A stretch of DNA of 64,000 nt from Candidatus Sulfotelmatobacter sp. (lineage in GTDB: Bacteria; Acidobacteriota; Terriglobia; Terriglobales; Acidobacteriaceae), in NCBI GenBank assembly GCA_036500765.1, contig DASYBM010000013.1:62001-126000 (forward strand), given 5' to 3'. A model generated the notes under the pieces. The model was not told the DNA's origin and did no database searches. It saw only the letters and a list, made by a program, of their open reading frames with translations. The first letter of the stretch is position 1, and each line of letters starts with the position of its first letter. Below, one piece after another: positions 53,521 through 63,593 of the stretch. Made by a program: the position numbers and the translations under genes.

Positions 53521-55272
53521 TTACGGCGCCGTCGCGTTGATGGTTCCTACCATGCCGGTGCGGGAGTCCTGCACCGCTAGTCGCAACTGGCCTCGCTTTG
53601 CGTCGAGATCCAGGTGGGTTGCCAGGCCCTTCTGCACGAGTTGCTGATAAGTATTTGCGTCGAAGACCTGGTCTATCTTCTTTCCGCCTTGGGCAACGAG
53701 CTTGCCGTCCGCATAGATATTGGCGTAGATATCCAGGTTCAATCGCTTTCCCCCCGATACATCTTCGGCGGAGAGAGTGCTCGCATCGACGAGGAAAGTC
53801 ACGCCGATCTTGCCCGGCGCAGAGTTCTCGGCGGGAGGCTTCACCTGGGCCATGAACGCCACCATGGTGGAGGGAACGATATCCCCTAGCGCGCTGGCCA
53901 CCTCTTGCTGCGCCTTGTAGCCTTTTACCTGCGTGGGATCGATGGCATAATAACCGCGCCGGTTGTGGATCTCGACTCCATCCCGCTTCACCTTTACTTT
54001 GATCGAATGATACTTGCCGTCGATTTTCTTATTGTCTGGATAGTAGCCGATGGTGTAGGCGGCCGACTCGTCGGCAAAGGCGCGCTCGACTCCCACCTTG
54101 ATTTCGTTCTGGTTAACGTAGGCACGGCCGCCCGTCTCTCGAGCCATTTCACGCATCGTTTCCTGCGCGTCGATGTCGGTTGAGATGGACAATCCACGGG
54201 CGTCGACCGGATAGACCGCCACTTGTGCGCTGGACAGGCGAGAAGCGGTTTCGCGAATTTCTTCGGCGTGCGATTGCCGGAATGTCTCCGCGAGATTTCC
54301 CGCCGCGTGTTGCCCGACGCGTCGAGTATTGATGCCAGACTGGGCCTCCTCGATTTCGTCTTGCGTCATAGTTCGGTCTTCCGGAATGAGCGAGAAAGGA
54401 AGGTCGCCTGTGACCCAAATCAGATTTTTTCGCCCGGGCAGTCCTCCGAGAATGCGGGCCAGACTGCTGAGGGCGTTCAAGGTTAGAACAGCACGTTGAT
54501 CTTCGGCGTACGCTACCTGAGCGCCTTCGAATGATAAGAGGGCCGCCTGGGCGCTGGCGATTAATTGAGCAGATCCTCCTCCTCCGCCACCCGTAAGGCC
54601 AGCATTGCTGCCGCTGTCGCTGAGCGGCAGCGAGCTTGCGTCGAGACTCGCGATTGTGGAGGAGGTTGTCGCAGGCCCGTCACCATTACTCTGCGCGATC
54701 GGCGTGCCGGGCGTAAGGTTCTGGGTTTGCGGCTTGTAGCGCTGAAGCGCCGTGTACAAAACCTGCGGGTCGCTGGTGAAATCCTGCAAGACGCTCAAGG
54801 AGCCGGTCAACGCGAAGAGGGACATGCGGTCGCTGGGCTTGAAATTCTCCCTTACGAAGGCAAGCATTTGACGGCGGGCATAGGCCTGATCGGTAAAGGG
54901 CGTGTTGAGGGCGTCGAGCAGCATAACCGTGATCGGTGTGCCGGTCGAGCGATACTGCGGCTTGTTCGAGTAAATGCCCGGGGGCAGTGCGGGAGCGGCA
55001 GGAGCGGTCTCGGCGGGCGTGCTGAGGCTGGCGATTTTCTGCACCTTGCCGTTCTCTTCTACAACGAAGTCGTCGGCGTGAAGGCCGTTCACCGCCTTCC
55101 CTTGTTTATCAGTGACGACCACGTCGACCAGCACCATGTGCGTGGTCACGCGGATGGTCGGAGGAGGGATCGGCGACACTGGTGGCGGGGCCTGTTGCGC
55201 ACAGAGAGTGGTGGCCGCAAGAGCTGCGCAACACTGGCGCAGAAACTGTCTGGCAAACAGATGTGCCGACAT
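53521..55272 (-). CDS. VWFA-related acidobacterial protein
   Basis: The 583-residue protein has a signal peptide (ALAATTLCAQQ) and the start typical of this family: IRVTTHMVLVDVVVTDKQGK and ADDFVVEENGKVQKI. A von Willebrand A-like region (VMLLDALNTPFTDQAYA, FALTGSLSVLQDFTS, RKNLIWVTGDLPFS) and GYYPDNKKIDGKYHSIKVKV near the end follow. The family is characteristic of Acidobacteriota; its function is not established, but VWA domains bind proteins via a metal site. It is probably exported. It is divergent from the TPR gene at 55388. Confidence 0.88.
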   Translation of the reverse strand: MSAHLFARQFLRQCCAALAATTLCAQQAPPPVSPIPPPTIRVTTHMVLVDVVVTDKQGKAVNGLHADDFVVEENGKVQKIASLSTPAETAPAAPALPPGIYSNKPQYRSTGTPITVMLLDALNTPFTDQAYARRQMLAFVRENFKPSDRMSLFALTGSLSVLQDFTSDPQVLYTALQRYKPQTQNLTPGTPIAQSNGDGPATTSSTIASLDASSLPLSDSGSNAGLTGGGGGGSAQLIASAQAALLSFEGAQVAYAEDQRAVLTLNALSSLARILGGLPGRKNLIWVTGDLPFSLIPEDRTMTQDEIEEAQSGINTRRVGQHAAGNLAETFRQSHAEEIRETASRLSSAQVAVYPVDARGLSISTDIDAQETMREMARETGGRAYVNQNEIKVGVERAFADESAAYTIGYYPDNKKIDGKYHSIKVKVKRDGVEIHNRRGYYAIDPTQVKGYKAQQEVASALGDIVPSTMVAFMAQVKPPAENSAPGKIGVTFLVDASTLSAEDVSGGKRLNLDIYANIYADGKLVAQGGKKIDQVFDANTYQQLVQKGLATHLDLDAKRGQLRLAVQDSRTGMVGTINATAP

Positions 55273-55387
55273 AAATCGATCCTCCCAGATACGTCGCCAG
55301 CAACGCTATTATCTTTTCAACCCGAGTGCAACCACTTTGTTAGCATGTCGGGAAGGGATGTGTGGAAGAAGAACGCGTGGCAGAAGA

Positions 55388-56449
55388 ATGTCTGGCGAAA
55401 CAAATTTCGGGAGTCGCCTCTTGCGTTTTGCCGGCTTGCTGCTTGCGTTCCTGCTGCTTCTGAGCGCTGGAGCCCGGGCGCAGGATCAGCGCCTCGCGGT
55501 CCTGATTCGCGAAGGTAAAGAGGCTCTTGACGCGGGAGACTTCACTCGCGCGGCCCATGCCTTCGAACAAGCGCGGCAGCGTTCTCCAGACAGCAAAGAG
55601 GCAACTCGGGGGTTGTTGCTGAGTTATCTACAGGAAAATCGTCTCGGCGCGGCGGAAGAAATCGGGCAGGCTGCTGTGGCGCGCTGGGCCAAAGACGCGG
55701 AGCTGGCGCACTGGCTCGGTCTGGTCTACTTCAAACAGCATCGCAATGACCTTGCGGATTCCCAGTTTCAATACGCCGCGAGCCTGGATCCGACAGGCTA
55801 TGACATCCATTTCGATTGGGCGCTTATGCTGCTGTCCGACGACAAATATTCCGAAGCCGCGAACGAGTTAGAGAAGGCGATCAAGATCGATCCGAAGGCC
55901 GCTCTGGCTCATGTGCTTCTGGGACGTGCATATCAAAATACGAATCGCAGCGTGCAAGCCGTGGAGCAGTTTCAAACTGCGTTGCGCATCGAGCCCAACC
56001 TGCCGCTGGGTCATTACCATCTCGGCTTTGCTTACGCGAGCCTGGGCCGCAATGACGAAGCGATCGCGGAATATGAGAAGGAGTTGCAGCATTCACCCAA
56101 CAATCTGACCGTGCTGTACCAGTTAGGGCATTCCCAAGTCGCGGCGGGTGATTGGAAAGCAGCGATTGCGCATCTGAAGAAAGCGACGGAGGTTGATCCG
56201 CAAAACTCAGACGCATTCTACGACCTTGGAAAGGCGCTGCTGCTGCAAGGCGACGCAACGGGCGCGGTGCCGCCGTTGCGTCGTGCCATCGAAGTGAAAC
56301 CATCCAATCCCAGTCCGCACTATCAACTGGCGCGCGCTCTGGAGAAACTGGGAAACAAAGAAGAAGCCAAGCGGGAGCTGGAAATCTTTTCCACGCTGAA
56401 GAAATCGCAGCCGGTCACGGGTGGAATGGCGTCCGGGCCGGTCCAATGA
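55388..56449 (+). CDS. Exported TPR protein
   Basis: The 353-residue protein has a signal peptide (LLRFAGLLLAFLLLLSAGARAQ) and about nine TPR units: AALDAGDFTRAAHAFEQAR, YFKQHRNDLADSQFQYAA, DDKYSEAANELEKAIKIDP, YQNTNRSVQAVEQFQTAL, YASLGRNDEAIAEYEKEL and more. Start choice is uncertain: ATG 55358 and 55388 both follow purine-rich bases; 55388 gives the more standard signal peptide. The stop overlaps the next gene by 4 nt (ATGA), so they act as a unit with the FG-GAP protein. Confidence 0.8.
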   Translation: MSGETNFGSRLLRFAGLLLAFLLLLSAGARAQDQRLAVLIREGKEALDAGDFTRAAHAFEQARQRSPDSKEATRGLLLSYLQENRLGAAEEIGQAAVARWAKDAELAHWLGLVYFKQHRNDLADSQFQYAASLDPTGYDIHFDWALMLLSDDKYSEAANELEKAIKIDPKAALAHVLLGRAYQNTNRSVQAVEQFQTALRIEPNLPLGHYHLGFAYASLGRNDEAIAEYEKELQHSPNNLTVLYQLGHSQVAAGDWKAAIAHLKKATEVDPQNSDAFYDLGKALLLQGDATGAVPPLRRAIEVKPSNPSPHYQLARALEKLGNKEEAKRELEIFSTLKKSQPVTGGMASGPVQ

Positions 56450-58290
56450 CGTCCCGGAACATGACGACGCGGAAAACCGTGAAACCTTCAGCTCTGTGTC
56501 TGCTTGCGCTCTTATGCCCAGCCATCGGGGTGGCGAGCTTCGCAATTCCGCAGAGTTCCTCCTCTACGCACGCACATGCATCGGCCACAACTTCGGGCCT
56601 GCGAAAGAAAACAGCCGCGTCCGGCATCTCTTTCACGGATATAACGCGCGCCGCCGGAATCGATTTCCATCTCACTTGCGGCGGTCCGGACAAGCTCTAC
56701 ATCCCTGAATCGATGTGCGGCGGCATCGCCGTCCTCGACTACGACAACGATGGCTGGATGGACATCTTCCTGGTCAACGGCTCCACGCTCGAAGATATGA
56801 AAGCGGGTAAGTGCCATCCCAGCCAGCTGTATCGCAACAATCACGACGGCACCTTCACCGATGTTACGGCCAAGTCCGGCATCAACCATTGCGGTTGGGG
56901 CTTCGGCATTGCGGTGGGCGACTACGATAACGATGGCAACCAAGACCTCTACATTACCTATCTCGATGGCGCTGTGTTGTATCGCAATAACGGCGATGGG
57001 ACTTTCACCGACGTGACGGCAAAGGCCGGCGTCGGCAACGCCGGGCATTGGGGAACCAGCGCTGCCTTTGGCGACTATGACAATGATGGCTATCTCGATC
57101 TATATGTCGCCAACTACGTCGATCTGGACCTCAACGGTCTTCCGGAATTTGGCCACGGACCTTATTGTCAGTATCGCGGGATCGCGGTTTCCTGCGGCCC
57201 GCGTGGACTTAAGGGCTCCCGCGACCGTCTCTATCACAATAACGGGGACGGCACTTTCACCGATGTCACCGAAAAACTCGGCATCGATCCCATCTCCTAC
57301 TACGGGCTCGGCGCGATGTGGCTCGACTACGATCTCGACGGATGTCTTGATCTTTACGTCGCCGACGATTCGACGCCCAGTATGCTGTATCACGGCGACT
57401 GCAAAGGTGGATTCAAAGAAGTAGGGGCGGAGGCGGGAGTCGCGTACAGCAGCGATGGCCGCGAGCAAGCCGGTATGGGGACCGACTCCGCCGATTACGA
57501 CAATGACGGTTGGCCCGACATTGCTAAGGCCAATTTCTCTGACGACAGTAACAATCTCTATCATAACGACCACGATGGCGAGTTCACGGACCTGGCGGGC
57601 CCGTCAAGCTTTGGTTCGATCAGCATCCCGTTTCTGGGCTACGGAGTTAAGTTCCTCGACCTGGACAACGATGGCTGGAAAGACATTTTCGTTGCCAATG
57701 GCCACGTGAACCCTCAGGTTGACCAGCACTCTTTTGGCGTGACCTATGCCGAGCCGCCATTGCTCTTCCACAATTTAAAGAACGGAAAGTTTGAAGAGAT
57801 CGGCACCCGTTCGGGCCAGGCTATGTCGCGCCGCTATGTCGCGCGAGGTGCGGCTACAGCGGACTTCTTCAACGATGGCGGGCAAGATCTGTTGGTCAGC
57901 GTGCTCGATGCCTCTCCGCTGCTGCTGCGGAACCGGACGCGGCCAACTGGGCATTGGCTGCGGATCAAAACGATCGGGGTGCGCTCCAATCGCGACGGAT
58001 TCGGATCGCGAGTGCAAGTAAAAGCCGGGGCGCTCACGCAGTCTGCCGAAGTTCGGGCTAACTCGAGCTTTGAGTCCGCGAGCGATCCGAGACTGCACTT
58101 CGGTCTTGGCTCTGCCATCAAAGTAGACTCCATCGAAGTTCGCTGGCCTTCCGGCACTGTGGACAAGATCGGTCCAATCGTCGGCGACCAGGAGGTCACG
58201 ATAGAAGAAGGGAAAGGCGTTGTGCCAAAACCCGCAATCAAGCCGGCCGATTCCAGGCCAGATTCGCCTTCCAGCATGCCACCGCGGTAG
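56446..58290 (+). CDS. FG-GAP/VCBS-repeat protein with ASPIC/UnbV C-terminus (CRTAC1-like)
   Basis: The 614-residue protein has an N-terminal signal-like region (LCLLALLCPAIGVASFA). Many FG-GAP-type blade motifs with Ca-binding D.DNDG stretches follow: VLDYDNDGWMDIFLVNG, GDYDNDGNQDLYITYLDG, FGDYDNDGYLDLYVANYVD, LDLDNDGWKDIFVANG. The end (about 500-590) is the ASPIC/UnbV domain (GFGSRVQVKAGALTQSAEV, HFGLGSAIKVDSIEVRWPSG). Such exported beta-propellers probably bind glycans or protein. The start overlaps the TPR gene (ATGA). The ASPIC and TPR pairing is common in Acidobacteriota and Planctomycetes (from memory). Confidence 0.9.
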   Translation: MTSRNMTTRKTVKPSALCLLALLCPAIGVASFAIPQSSSSTHAHASATTSGLRKKTAASGISFTDITRAAGIDFHLTCGGPDKLYIPESMCGGIAVLDYDNDGWMDIFLVNGSTLEDMKAGKCHPSQLYRNNHDGTFTDVTAKSGINHCGWGFGIAVGDYDNDGNQDLYITYLDGAVLYRNNGDGTFTDVTAKAGVGNAGHWGTSAAFGDYDNDGYLDLYVANYVDLDLNGLPEFGHGPYCQYRGIAVSCGPRGLKGSRDRLYHNNGDGTFTDVTEKLGIDPISYYGLGAMWLDYDLDGCLDLYVADDSTPSMLYHGDCKGGFKEVGAEAGVAYSSDGREQAGMGTDSADYDNDGWPDIAKANFSDDSNNLYHNDHDGEFTDLAGPSSFGSISIPFLGYGVKFLDLDNDGWKDIFVANGHVNPQVDQHSFGVTYAEPPLLFHNLKNGKFEEIGTRSGQAMSRRYVARGAATADFFNDGGQDLLVSVLDASPLLLRNRTRPTGHWLRIKTIGVRSNRDGFGSRVQVKAGALTQSAEVRANSSFESASDPRLHFGLGSAIKVDSIEVRWPSGTVDKIGPIVGDQEVTIEEGKGVVPKPAIKPADSRPDSPSSMPPR

Positions 58291-58665
58291 CAAAAGTTAC
58301 GATTTCGAGAATCGAAAATCCCACATTCTCACGGAGTCATCCTACTCGAGCCTTAGCCGTTAACTTGCGCTGCAAGTTGCCAGCATCCGCGTATGTCCTT
58401 CAAAGAGAATGGATTAAGAGATAGATACCGCCGCGACGATAGTCCAATTAACAGGCCAATTAACCCACAGACCCCAGGTTTCTCGGATACTGCCCTGGCC
58501 AACACCTTCGCGGCCAAGCTAAATAACTTGAACAATCTAAACATTTCTTGACAGTGGTCATAAGGTGGGAGCACAATGCCGCACATTTCACGGACCAGCG
58601 TCTGTGAACCTGTCTATTCGTATTGGGTTTGGCGTTCGGCGTTCAATTGCTGACCGGGGGCGTCT
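58291..58665. other. Leader region of the TonB-dependent receptor gene
   Basis: 375 nt without a gene. A sigma-70-like promoter lies at 58548-58577. No riboswitch or clear operator was recognised. Confidence 0.5.
58548..58577 (+). promoter_or_regulatory. Sigma-70 promoter of the TonB-dependent receptor gene
   Basis: A perfect -35 TTGACA (58548-58553), 18-nt spacer and -10 CACAAT (58572-58577, 4 of 6). It predicts a leader of about 80 nt. Confidence 0.45.
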
Positions 58666-61600
58666 ATGACTAAGTTGCGATTGTGTTTGATTTCGCTGTG
58701 CATTCTGACATTTGCGCTATCTGCGATGGCGCAGATTCAAAACGGCCAGGTCGCCGGCGTAGTTACCGATCCATCTGGCGCGGCCGTTGCCAATGCGAAG
58801 ATCACCATCTCCAACTCGGCAACCGGCTTGTCGGTTACGGCCACTAGCAACGCGACCGGCGCGTTCGCGGTTCCCGAACTCCCACCCGGTACGTACAAGA
58901 TCACAGTTGAGGCCGCCGGCTTCAAGACTTTCAGCGACGTCGGAGTCACGCTGAACGCGGGCTCGACCGCCCAGGTGAATCCGAAAATGACGCTGGGGCA
59001 AACCCGCGAAGTGGTTGAAGTCACGGGCGAGGCCGCGCAAGTGAATACGGAAGAAGCCAAGCTGGCCATCACGGTCAGCTCCACGCAGATCGAGAACCTC
59101 CCGCTCAATGGCCGCAATGTTTATGACCTGATGCAACTCGCTCCTGGTGCCGTGAACGTAAACGGCGTCGACTTCGAGGCCGGTCACGGCACGGTAGTCA
59201 ATGGCCTGCGCGAAGATTTCAACGGCTTCCTCATCAACGGCGTCGCTAATAAAGGTCTCAGCGGAGGCGTCAATAACACGCCCATTGAAGATACAGTGCA
59301 GGAGTTTCAGCAATTACAGTTGAATATGTCGGCCCAATACGGCAACAGCGCCGGCAGCGTGAACAACCTTGTAACGAAGTCCGGAACGAACTCCTATCAC
59401 GGAAGCGTCTGGGAGTATGTGCGCAACGACTTTTTCGACGCCAACCAGTATTTCCTGAATCAGCAGGGCGTGCCCAAGCCGCCGTTACGATTCAATCAGT
59501 TTGGCGGCACATTCGGCGGCGCAATCATAAAAGATAAATTGTTCTTCTTCGGCTCTTACCAAGGAGATCGTTTCAATACGTCGGGCGTACCGCAATCGAC
59601 GATCGTGGAGTCTCCCGATTGGCGGCAAGCGGTCATTGCCGCCGAGCCGAATTCGGTTGCTGCCCTTCTGTATAGCAACTTTACTCCGTCTGTCGTTGGA
59701 AGTCCCACGGGGATAACGCTAGACGGCTATCTGACCCCGGACGCTAACGGGAACACCTTGGAGCCGTACAACTACACCTATGGCGACTACCTGTGTCCGG
59801 ACTATGTCGGTTCGGCGCTCGCGGCGAAGTTTCAATATATGATGGGCGTGACTGCGGCCGACCAGGCCGCGATGGCCTTGCCACTCGGCAGCACGGGCAA
59901 ACCATGTAGCGCCATTCCCGCGGTTCAAGCGGGCGCCATCTCACGCAGCACGCCTTTTTCCAACGTCAGCACCGCCATCTTTAAGTCCCAGGCGCAATCG
60001 CTCGGCAATCTTTTCAACGGTAACGAAGCCTCGGCGCGCCTAGACTACAATTTTAACGCCAACAACCGCGCATTCGCTCAGTTCAACTGGTTTCACTCCA
60101 CGGACGCCTACGGTCCTTGCGATTCCGCATGTAGCCGCGGATTCACCAACCCCAGCAAGAGTTACTTCCCCAATGGCCAGATCAGCTACGTGCGCACGAT
60201 TTCGCCCACGATCATCAACGAGGCACGCGCCGGCTACACTCAAAACAACACGGGAATCAAAACCGACCACCCCGGAGTTCCCTCTATTTACTTCGATGAT
60301 GGCACGGTGGGGTTTGGCTCCTACAGCGGCTATCCGCAGTTCTTCAAGGAGCATGATTACAGCTACGGCGACATGGTCTCCATCAGCCATCGCAACCACA
60401 GCATTAAAGTAGGCGTAGACATCAAGCGCAATCTTGAAAACAGCGAATTCAACGTCGCCCGTCCATCGTTTGAGATGTTCGATCCTATTTTCTTCGCCGC
60501 CGATGCTCCTGCCGAGCAAGTGGCAGGCGTCGATCCCGGCTTTGTAGGCAACAACCCGGCGCAGTTGGCTACTAACGTTCGTCACTGGCGCAACCTCGAA
60601 TTCGGCGCCTATTTCCAGGACGACTGGAAGGTTTCGAAACGCCTGACCTTGAACCTGGGTCTGCGCTATGACATCTTCACCCGGCACACGGAAGAGAACA
60701 ATCTCGCAACTACATTCGTCCTTGGCCCTGGCAATGGTATTGCTAACCAAATAGCCAATGCGAATACACAAATAGGCGGACCTTTGTCTAACGGTAAGAC
60801 CTGCAATCCCAGCAATCCAAACACTGTGATTTTGGCGGGTGTGTGCGGGCCGGGTGGCTTCGCGGCTTCCAGCACTCTCGGAAAGGGAGACCACAATGAC
60901 TTTGGCCCACGGGTAGGGTTCGCGTGGGACGTGATGGGCGACGGTAAGACATCACTGCGTGGCGGCTTTGGCGTTTCATACGAGAGCACGCTGTATAATC
61001 CGCTCTCCAATTCCCGATGGAACCCGCCCTATTACTCTTTCAATTTAGCGACCGGAGACCTTAATGCGGGTGGACCCGGCTTGGGAGAAGCGTTGGTCTA
61101 CGGACCCACAACCTGTAACTCGACCAGTTGCTCGCCCGCCACGGGAGTAGCCCCGACTTTCACCGGACCTCCGACAAATCCAGGAATGGGTGTCGGCGCA
61201 CAGGCAGCGGGCAACCTCGATGGTTGGGCCTCGTTCAACCCCGACACTGCCTATCTCACTGGCATCATCCTGCCGCAAGGCATTCGCGATCCCTATGTCT
61301 ACAATGATTTCTTAAGCATCCAGCGGGAGGTTGCTCCCAAGACGGTGGTGGAAATCGATTATGTGGGCACCATCGCCCACAAACTGTTTCGCGCCCAAGA
61401 TATCAACCGTCAGGCCGGGGGACTTCTGCCGGATGACTCGTCGGGAAATCCGCTTTGTGTGACCGACAATCTCGGGCGAGACCTTTGCAGTCTGCGCACT
61501 GCCCTTAACCCTTCGGGGCGTCCCAACAGCAACTATGGAATCCTGCGCAATTGGCAAAACGCAGTGAATTCCGCATACCACGGACTGCAGGCTTCGCTTA

Positions 61601-62427
61601 ATAGGCAGATGGGACATGGACTGTTGTTCAAAGCTAACTATACCTACAGCCACGTCATCGACGAAGGTTCTACCTGGCATAGCGGCGCCACCACCGCGAG
61701 CGGAGGGGCCGGAGGAGATGGTTATTCGACCGACCAGGCTTTGCCCGGCCTGGATCGAGGCAATTCAGTGTTCGATATTCGCCATCGACTGGTTCTGAAC
61801 TACGTTTACGAACTCCCCGGAAAAAACTTGCATGGATTTGCGGGTGCTGCTTTGGGCGGCTGGCAATACAGTGGCATTTGGGCGATGCAGAGCGGCGCTC
61901 ACTGGTCACCGTATGACTCGCGCTCTGCGCACGTCGTTTGCACGAATCCGGATGACGTGACTACCTGCACGAATTCGGGCGGCGACTACAACCTTGATGG
62001 TGGCAAGAATGACCGCCCGGATAGTACGATCGCGCAGTATGGCGGCGAATCGCGGAGCACTTGGGCGAATGGCTGGTGCGCGGGAGGAGGAGCGGTGTTG
62101 GGCGGATGTGCCAACGGTCCCGCGCAGGCAGGTATGCCGGTTCTTACTACGCCCTGTCTCGCTTGCACCGGAACCATGGGCCGAAACCAACTTCTCGGGC
62201 CCGGACAGTGGTACGCCGACATGACGCTGGCAAAGTCATTCAGAATTACCGAGGGGACTCACCTGAAGTTCGAGTGGCAGGCGTTTAACGTGTTCAATCG
62301 TGCTAACTTCCTGCTGGCCACGACCGGCGGAGGGGCGCACAATAAGGTCACTGATGGCATATTTGGCGAGGCGGCAGGAACCCTGAACGCCCGCAACCAA
62401 CAGTTCTCCTTGAAGCTGAGCTTCTAG
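58666..62427 (+). CDS. TonB-dependent receptor with carboxypeptidase-regulatory domain (Oar-like)
   Basis: The 1253-residue protein has a signal peptide ending ALSAMAQ. A carboxypeptidase-regulatory-like beta-sandwich (about 27-110, GQVAGVVTDPSGAAVANAKI, ELPPGTYKITVEAAGF) follows. Next is a plug (IENLPLNGRNVYDLMQLAPG, STQYGNSAGSVNNLV-like) and a long outer-membrane barrel ending in aromatic QQFSLKLSF. Barrel strands include LFFFGSYQGDRF and LNLGLRYDIFTRH. No clear TonB box was located. Acidobacteria have many such receptors for glycan or peptide uptake, or for adhesion. The substrate cannot be told. A promoter precedes and a terminator follows it. Confidence 0.92.
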   Translation: MTKLRLCLISLCILTFALSAMAQIQNGQVAGVVTDPSGAAVANAKITISNSATGLSVTATSNATGAFAVPELPPGTYKITVEAAGFKTFSDVGVTLNAGSTAQVNPKMTLGQTREVVEVTGEAAQVNTEEAKLAITVSSTQIENLPLNGRNVYDLMQLAPGAVNVNGVDFEAGHGTVVNGLREDFNGFLINGVANKGLSGGVNNTPIEDTVQEFQQLQLNMSAQYGNSAGSVNNLVTKSGTNSYHGSVWEYVRNDFFDANQYFLNQQGVPKPPLRFNQFGGTFGGAIIKDKLFFFGSYQGDRFNTSGVPQSTIVESPDWRQAVIAAEPNSVAALLYSNFTPSVVGSPTGITLDGYLTPDANGNTLEPYNYTYGDYLCPDYVGSALAAKFQYMMGVTAADQAAMALPLGSTGKPCSAIPAVQAGAISRSTPFSNVSTAIFKSQAQSLGNLFNGNEASARLDYNFNANNRAFAQFNWFHSTDAYGPCDSACSRGFTNPSKSYFPNGQISYVRTISPTIINEARAGYTQNNTGIKTDHPGVPSIYFDDGTVGFGSYSGYPQFFKEHDYSYGDMVSISHRNHSIKVGVDIKRNLENSEFNVARPSFEMFDPIFFAADAPAEQVAGVDPGFVGNNPAQLATNVRHWRNLEFGAYFQDDWKVSKRLTLNLGLRYDIFTRHTEENNLATTFVLGPGNGIANQIANANTQIGGPLSNGKTCNPSNPNTVILAGVCGPGGFAASSTLGKGDHNDFGPRVGFAWDVMGDGKTSLRGGFGVSYESTLYNPLSNSRWNPPYYSFNLATGDLNAGGPGLGEALVYGPTTCNSTSCSPATGVAPTFTGPPTNPGMGVGAQAAGNLDGWASFNPDTAYLTGIILPQGIRDPYVYNDFLSIQREVAPKTVVEIDYVGTIAHKLFRAQDINRQAGGLLPDDSSGNPLCVTDNLGRDLCSLRTALNPSGRPNSNYGILRNWQNAVNSAYHGLQASLNRQMGHGLLFKANYTYSHVIDEGSTWHSGATTASGGAGGDGYSTDQALPGLDRGNSVFDIRHRLVLNYVYELPGKNLHGFAGAALGGWQYSGIWAMQSGAHWSPYDSRSAHVVCTNPDDVTTCTNSGGDYNLDGGKNDRPDSTIAQYGGESRSTWANGWCAGGGAVLGGCANGPAQAGMPVLTTPCLACTGTMGRNQLLGPGQWYADMTLAKSFRITEGTHLKFEWQAFNVFNRANFLLATTGGGAHNKVTDGIFGEAAGTLNARNQQFSLKLSF

Positions 62428-62465
62428 GTCAAGGGGATGCTGTAAGTGTCGTTTATGAGGATGAT

Positions 62466-62500
62466 GGGCTTGTTCCATTCGGGACAAGCCCTTCTTATTC
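62466..62500 (+). terminator. Intrinsic terminator of the TonB-dependent receptor gene
   Basis: GGGCTTGTTCC and GGGACAAGCCC form an 11-bp stem with one G-T pair and an ATTC loop. TTCTTATT follows. It lies about 40 nt after the receptor stop and directly before the next GTG start, so it should both end the receptor mRNA and limit readthrough to the TPR gene. Confidence 0.8.
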
Positions 62501-62510
62501 AGAGGTTGTT

Positions 62511-63545
62511 GTGAGTCGTCTAGGTCAGACACTCCATTTTGCGCTTGCGTCACTGCTCTTACTGTGCACTTGCCTCTCGCTGTGTGTTAACTCCCAAGCC
62601 CAAACCCAAGTGCTGGGCAATGTCGTGGGACACATCGCTGTGCTTCGGGGGGACTCGCCGCCGGAACGCATCCTGGTAACGCTTGAAGTCCGAGGCGCGC
62701 CGATGGACAGCGTGTACACCGATTCCTCCGGCACCTTCGGCTTCCACAACCTAGGCCCCGATCCGTATTACGTTGTCATCAATGACGATCATTACGACTC
62801 AATGCGGCGCTTGGTGGTGGTCGACGGGTCGATGCAGTCCCCGACGGTTTATTTGGAGATTACGCTGGTGCCGAAGCAGAAGGCCAAGGCTGATTCCGAG
62901 ACCGGGGCGAAATCGAAAGGCTCTAATCCTGACATGATTGACGTTCGAGATTACGCCGACAAGTTTCCTAAGAAGGCGGTGAAGGAATTCGAGAAAGGGG
63001 TGAGCGCCGATGCGGAGGGCAAAGCCGATGACGCGATCCGGCACTATTTGAAGGCGATCGCAATCGCTCCCGAGTTTTATGTCGCCCATAACAACTTGGG
63101 ATCGGATTATATGAGCAAGTCTGACTTCGCCGACGCGCGGCGGGAATTTGAGCAGGTGGTCAAACTCAATCAGAGCGATGCCAACGCGTATTTCAATCTC
63201 AGCAACGTGTGCATGCTGACCGGCGATATGGCCGAAGCGCAGCGATTTCTCGACGAGGGCTTGCGTCGCCAGCCGGATTCTGCCTTTGGTCAGTTCTTGT
63301 TGGGCACTTTGAACTTGCGGACAAAGAAGCCCGCGCTGGCGGAAATTGCTTTGCTCAGAGCTATTCAACTGGATCCCACCAAGGCGCAGTATCGTCTGCA
63401 ATTGGTAAACCTTCTGCTGCAACAGGGCCGCAAAGATGCCGCCGCCGCGCAACTGCGCGAGCTGCTGACTACGCTGCCGGATAGTTCCTACGCAACGCAG
63501 GCGCGACAGGTGCTGCAAAAGCTTGACGCCAAGCCTACCTCGTAG
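62511..63545 (+). CDS. Exported TPR protein with N-terminal beta-sandwich
   Basis: The 344-residue protein starts at GTG 62511 with AGAGG nearby. A signal peptide (FALASLLLLCTCLSLCVNSQA) is followed by a carboxypeptidase-regulatory-like domain (about 35-120, ILVTLEVRGAPMDSVYTDSS, GTFGFHNLGPDPYYVVI). TPR units run from about 165 to 335: AEGKADDAIRHYLKAIAIAP, YMSKSDFADARREFEQVV, LLQQGRKDAAAAQLREL. The beta-sandwich mirrors the one in the receptor just upstream. Function is unknown; exported adaptor is likely. Confidence 0.8.
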   Translation: MSRLGQTLHFALASLLLLCTCLSLCVNSQAQTQVLGNVVGHIAVLRGDSPPERILVTLEVRGAPMDSVYTDSSGTFGFHNLGPDPYYVVINDDHYDSMRRLVVVDGSMQSPTVYLEITLVPKQKAKADSETGAKSKGSNPDMIDVRDYADKFPKKAVKEFEKGVSADAEGKADDAIRHYLKAIAIAPEFYVAHNNLGSDYMSKSDFADARREFEQVVKLNQSDANAYFNLSNVCMLTGDMAEAQRFLDEGLRRQPDSAFGQFLLGTLNLRTKKPALAEIALLRAIQLDPTKAQYRLQLVNLLLQQGRKDAAAAQLRELLTTLPDSSYATQARQVLQKLDAKPTS

Positions 63546-63593
63546 AATGAAGGTTCTTCTACTGTCGGTTCACCCGCAGTCCCCACCCAGCCG

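Noticed and set aside
58620-58665. Sigma-54 promoter ahead of the TonB receptor (GG...GC)
   Set aside because: The GG-to-GC distance is one base short of the required spacing, and the flanks do not match TGGCAC/TTGC.
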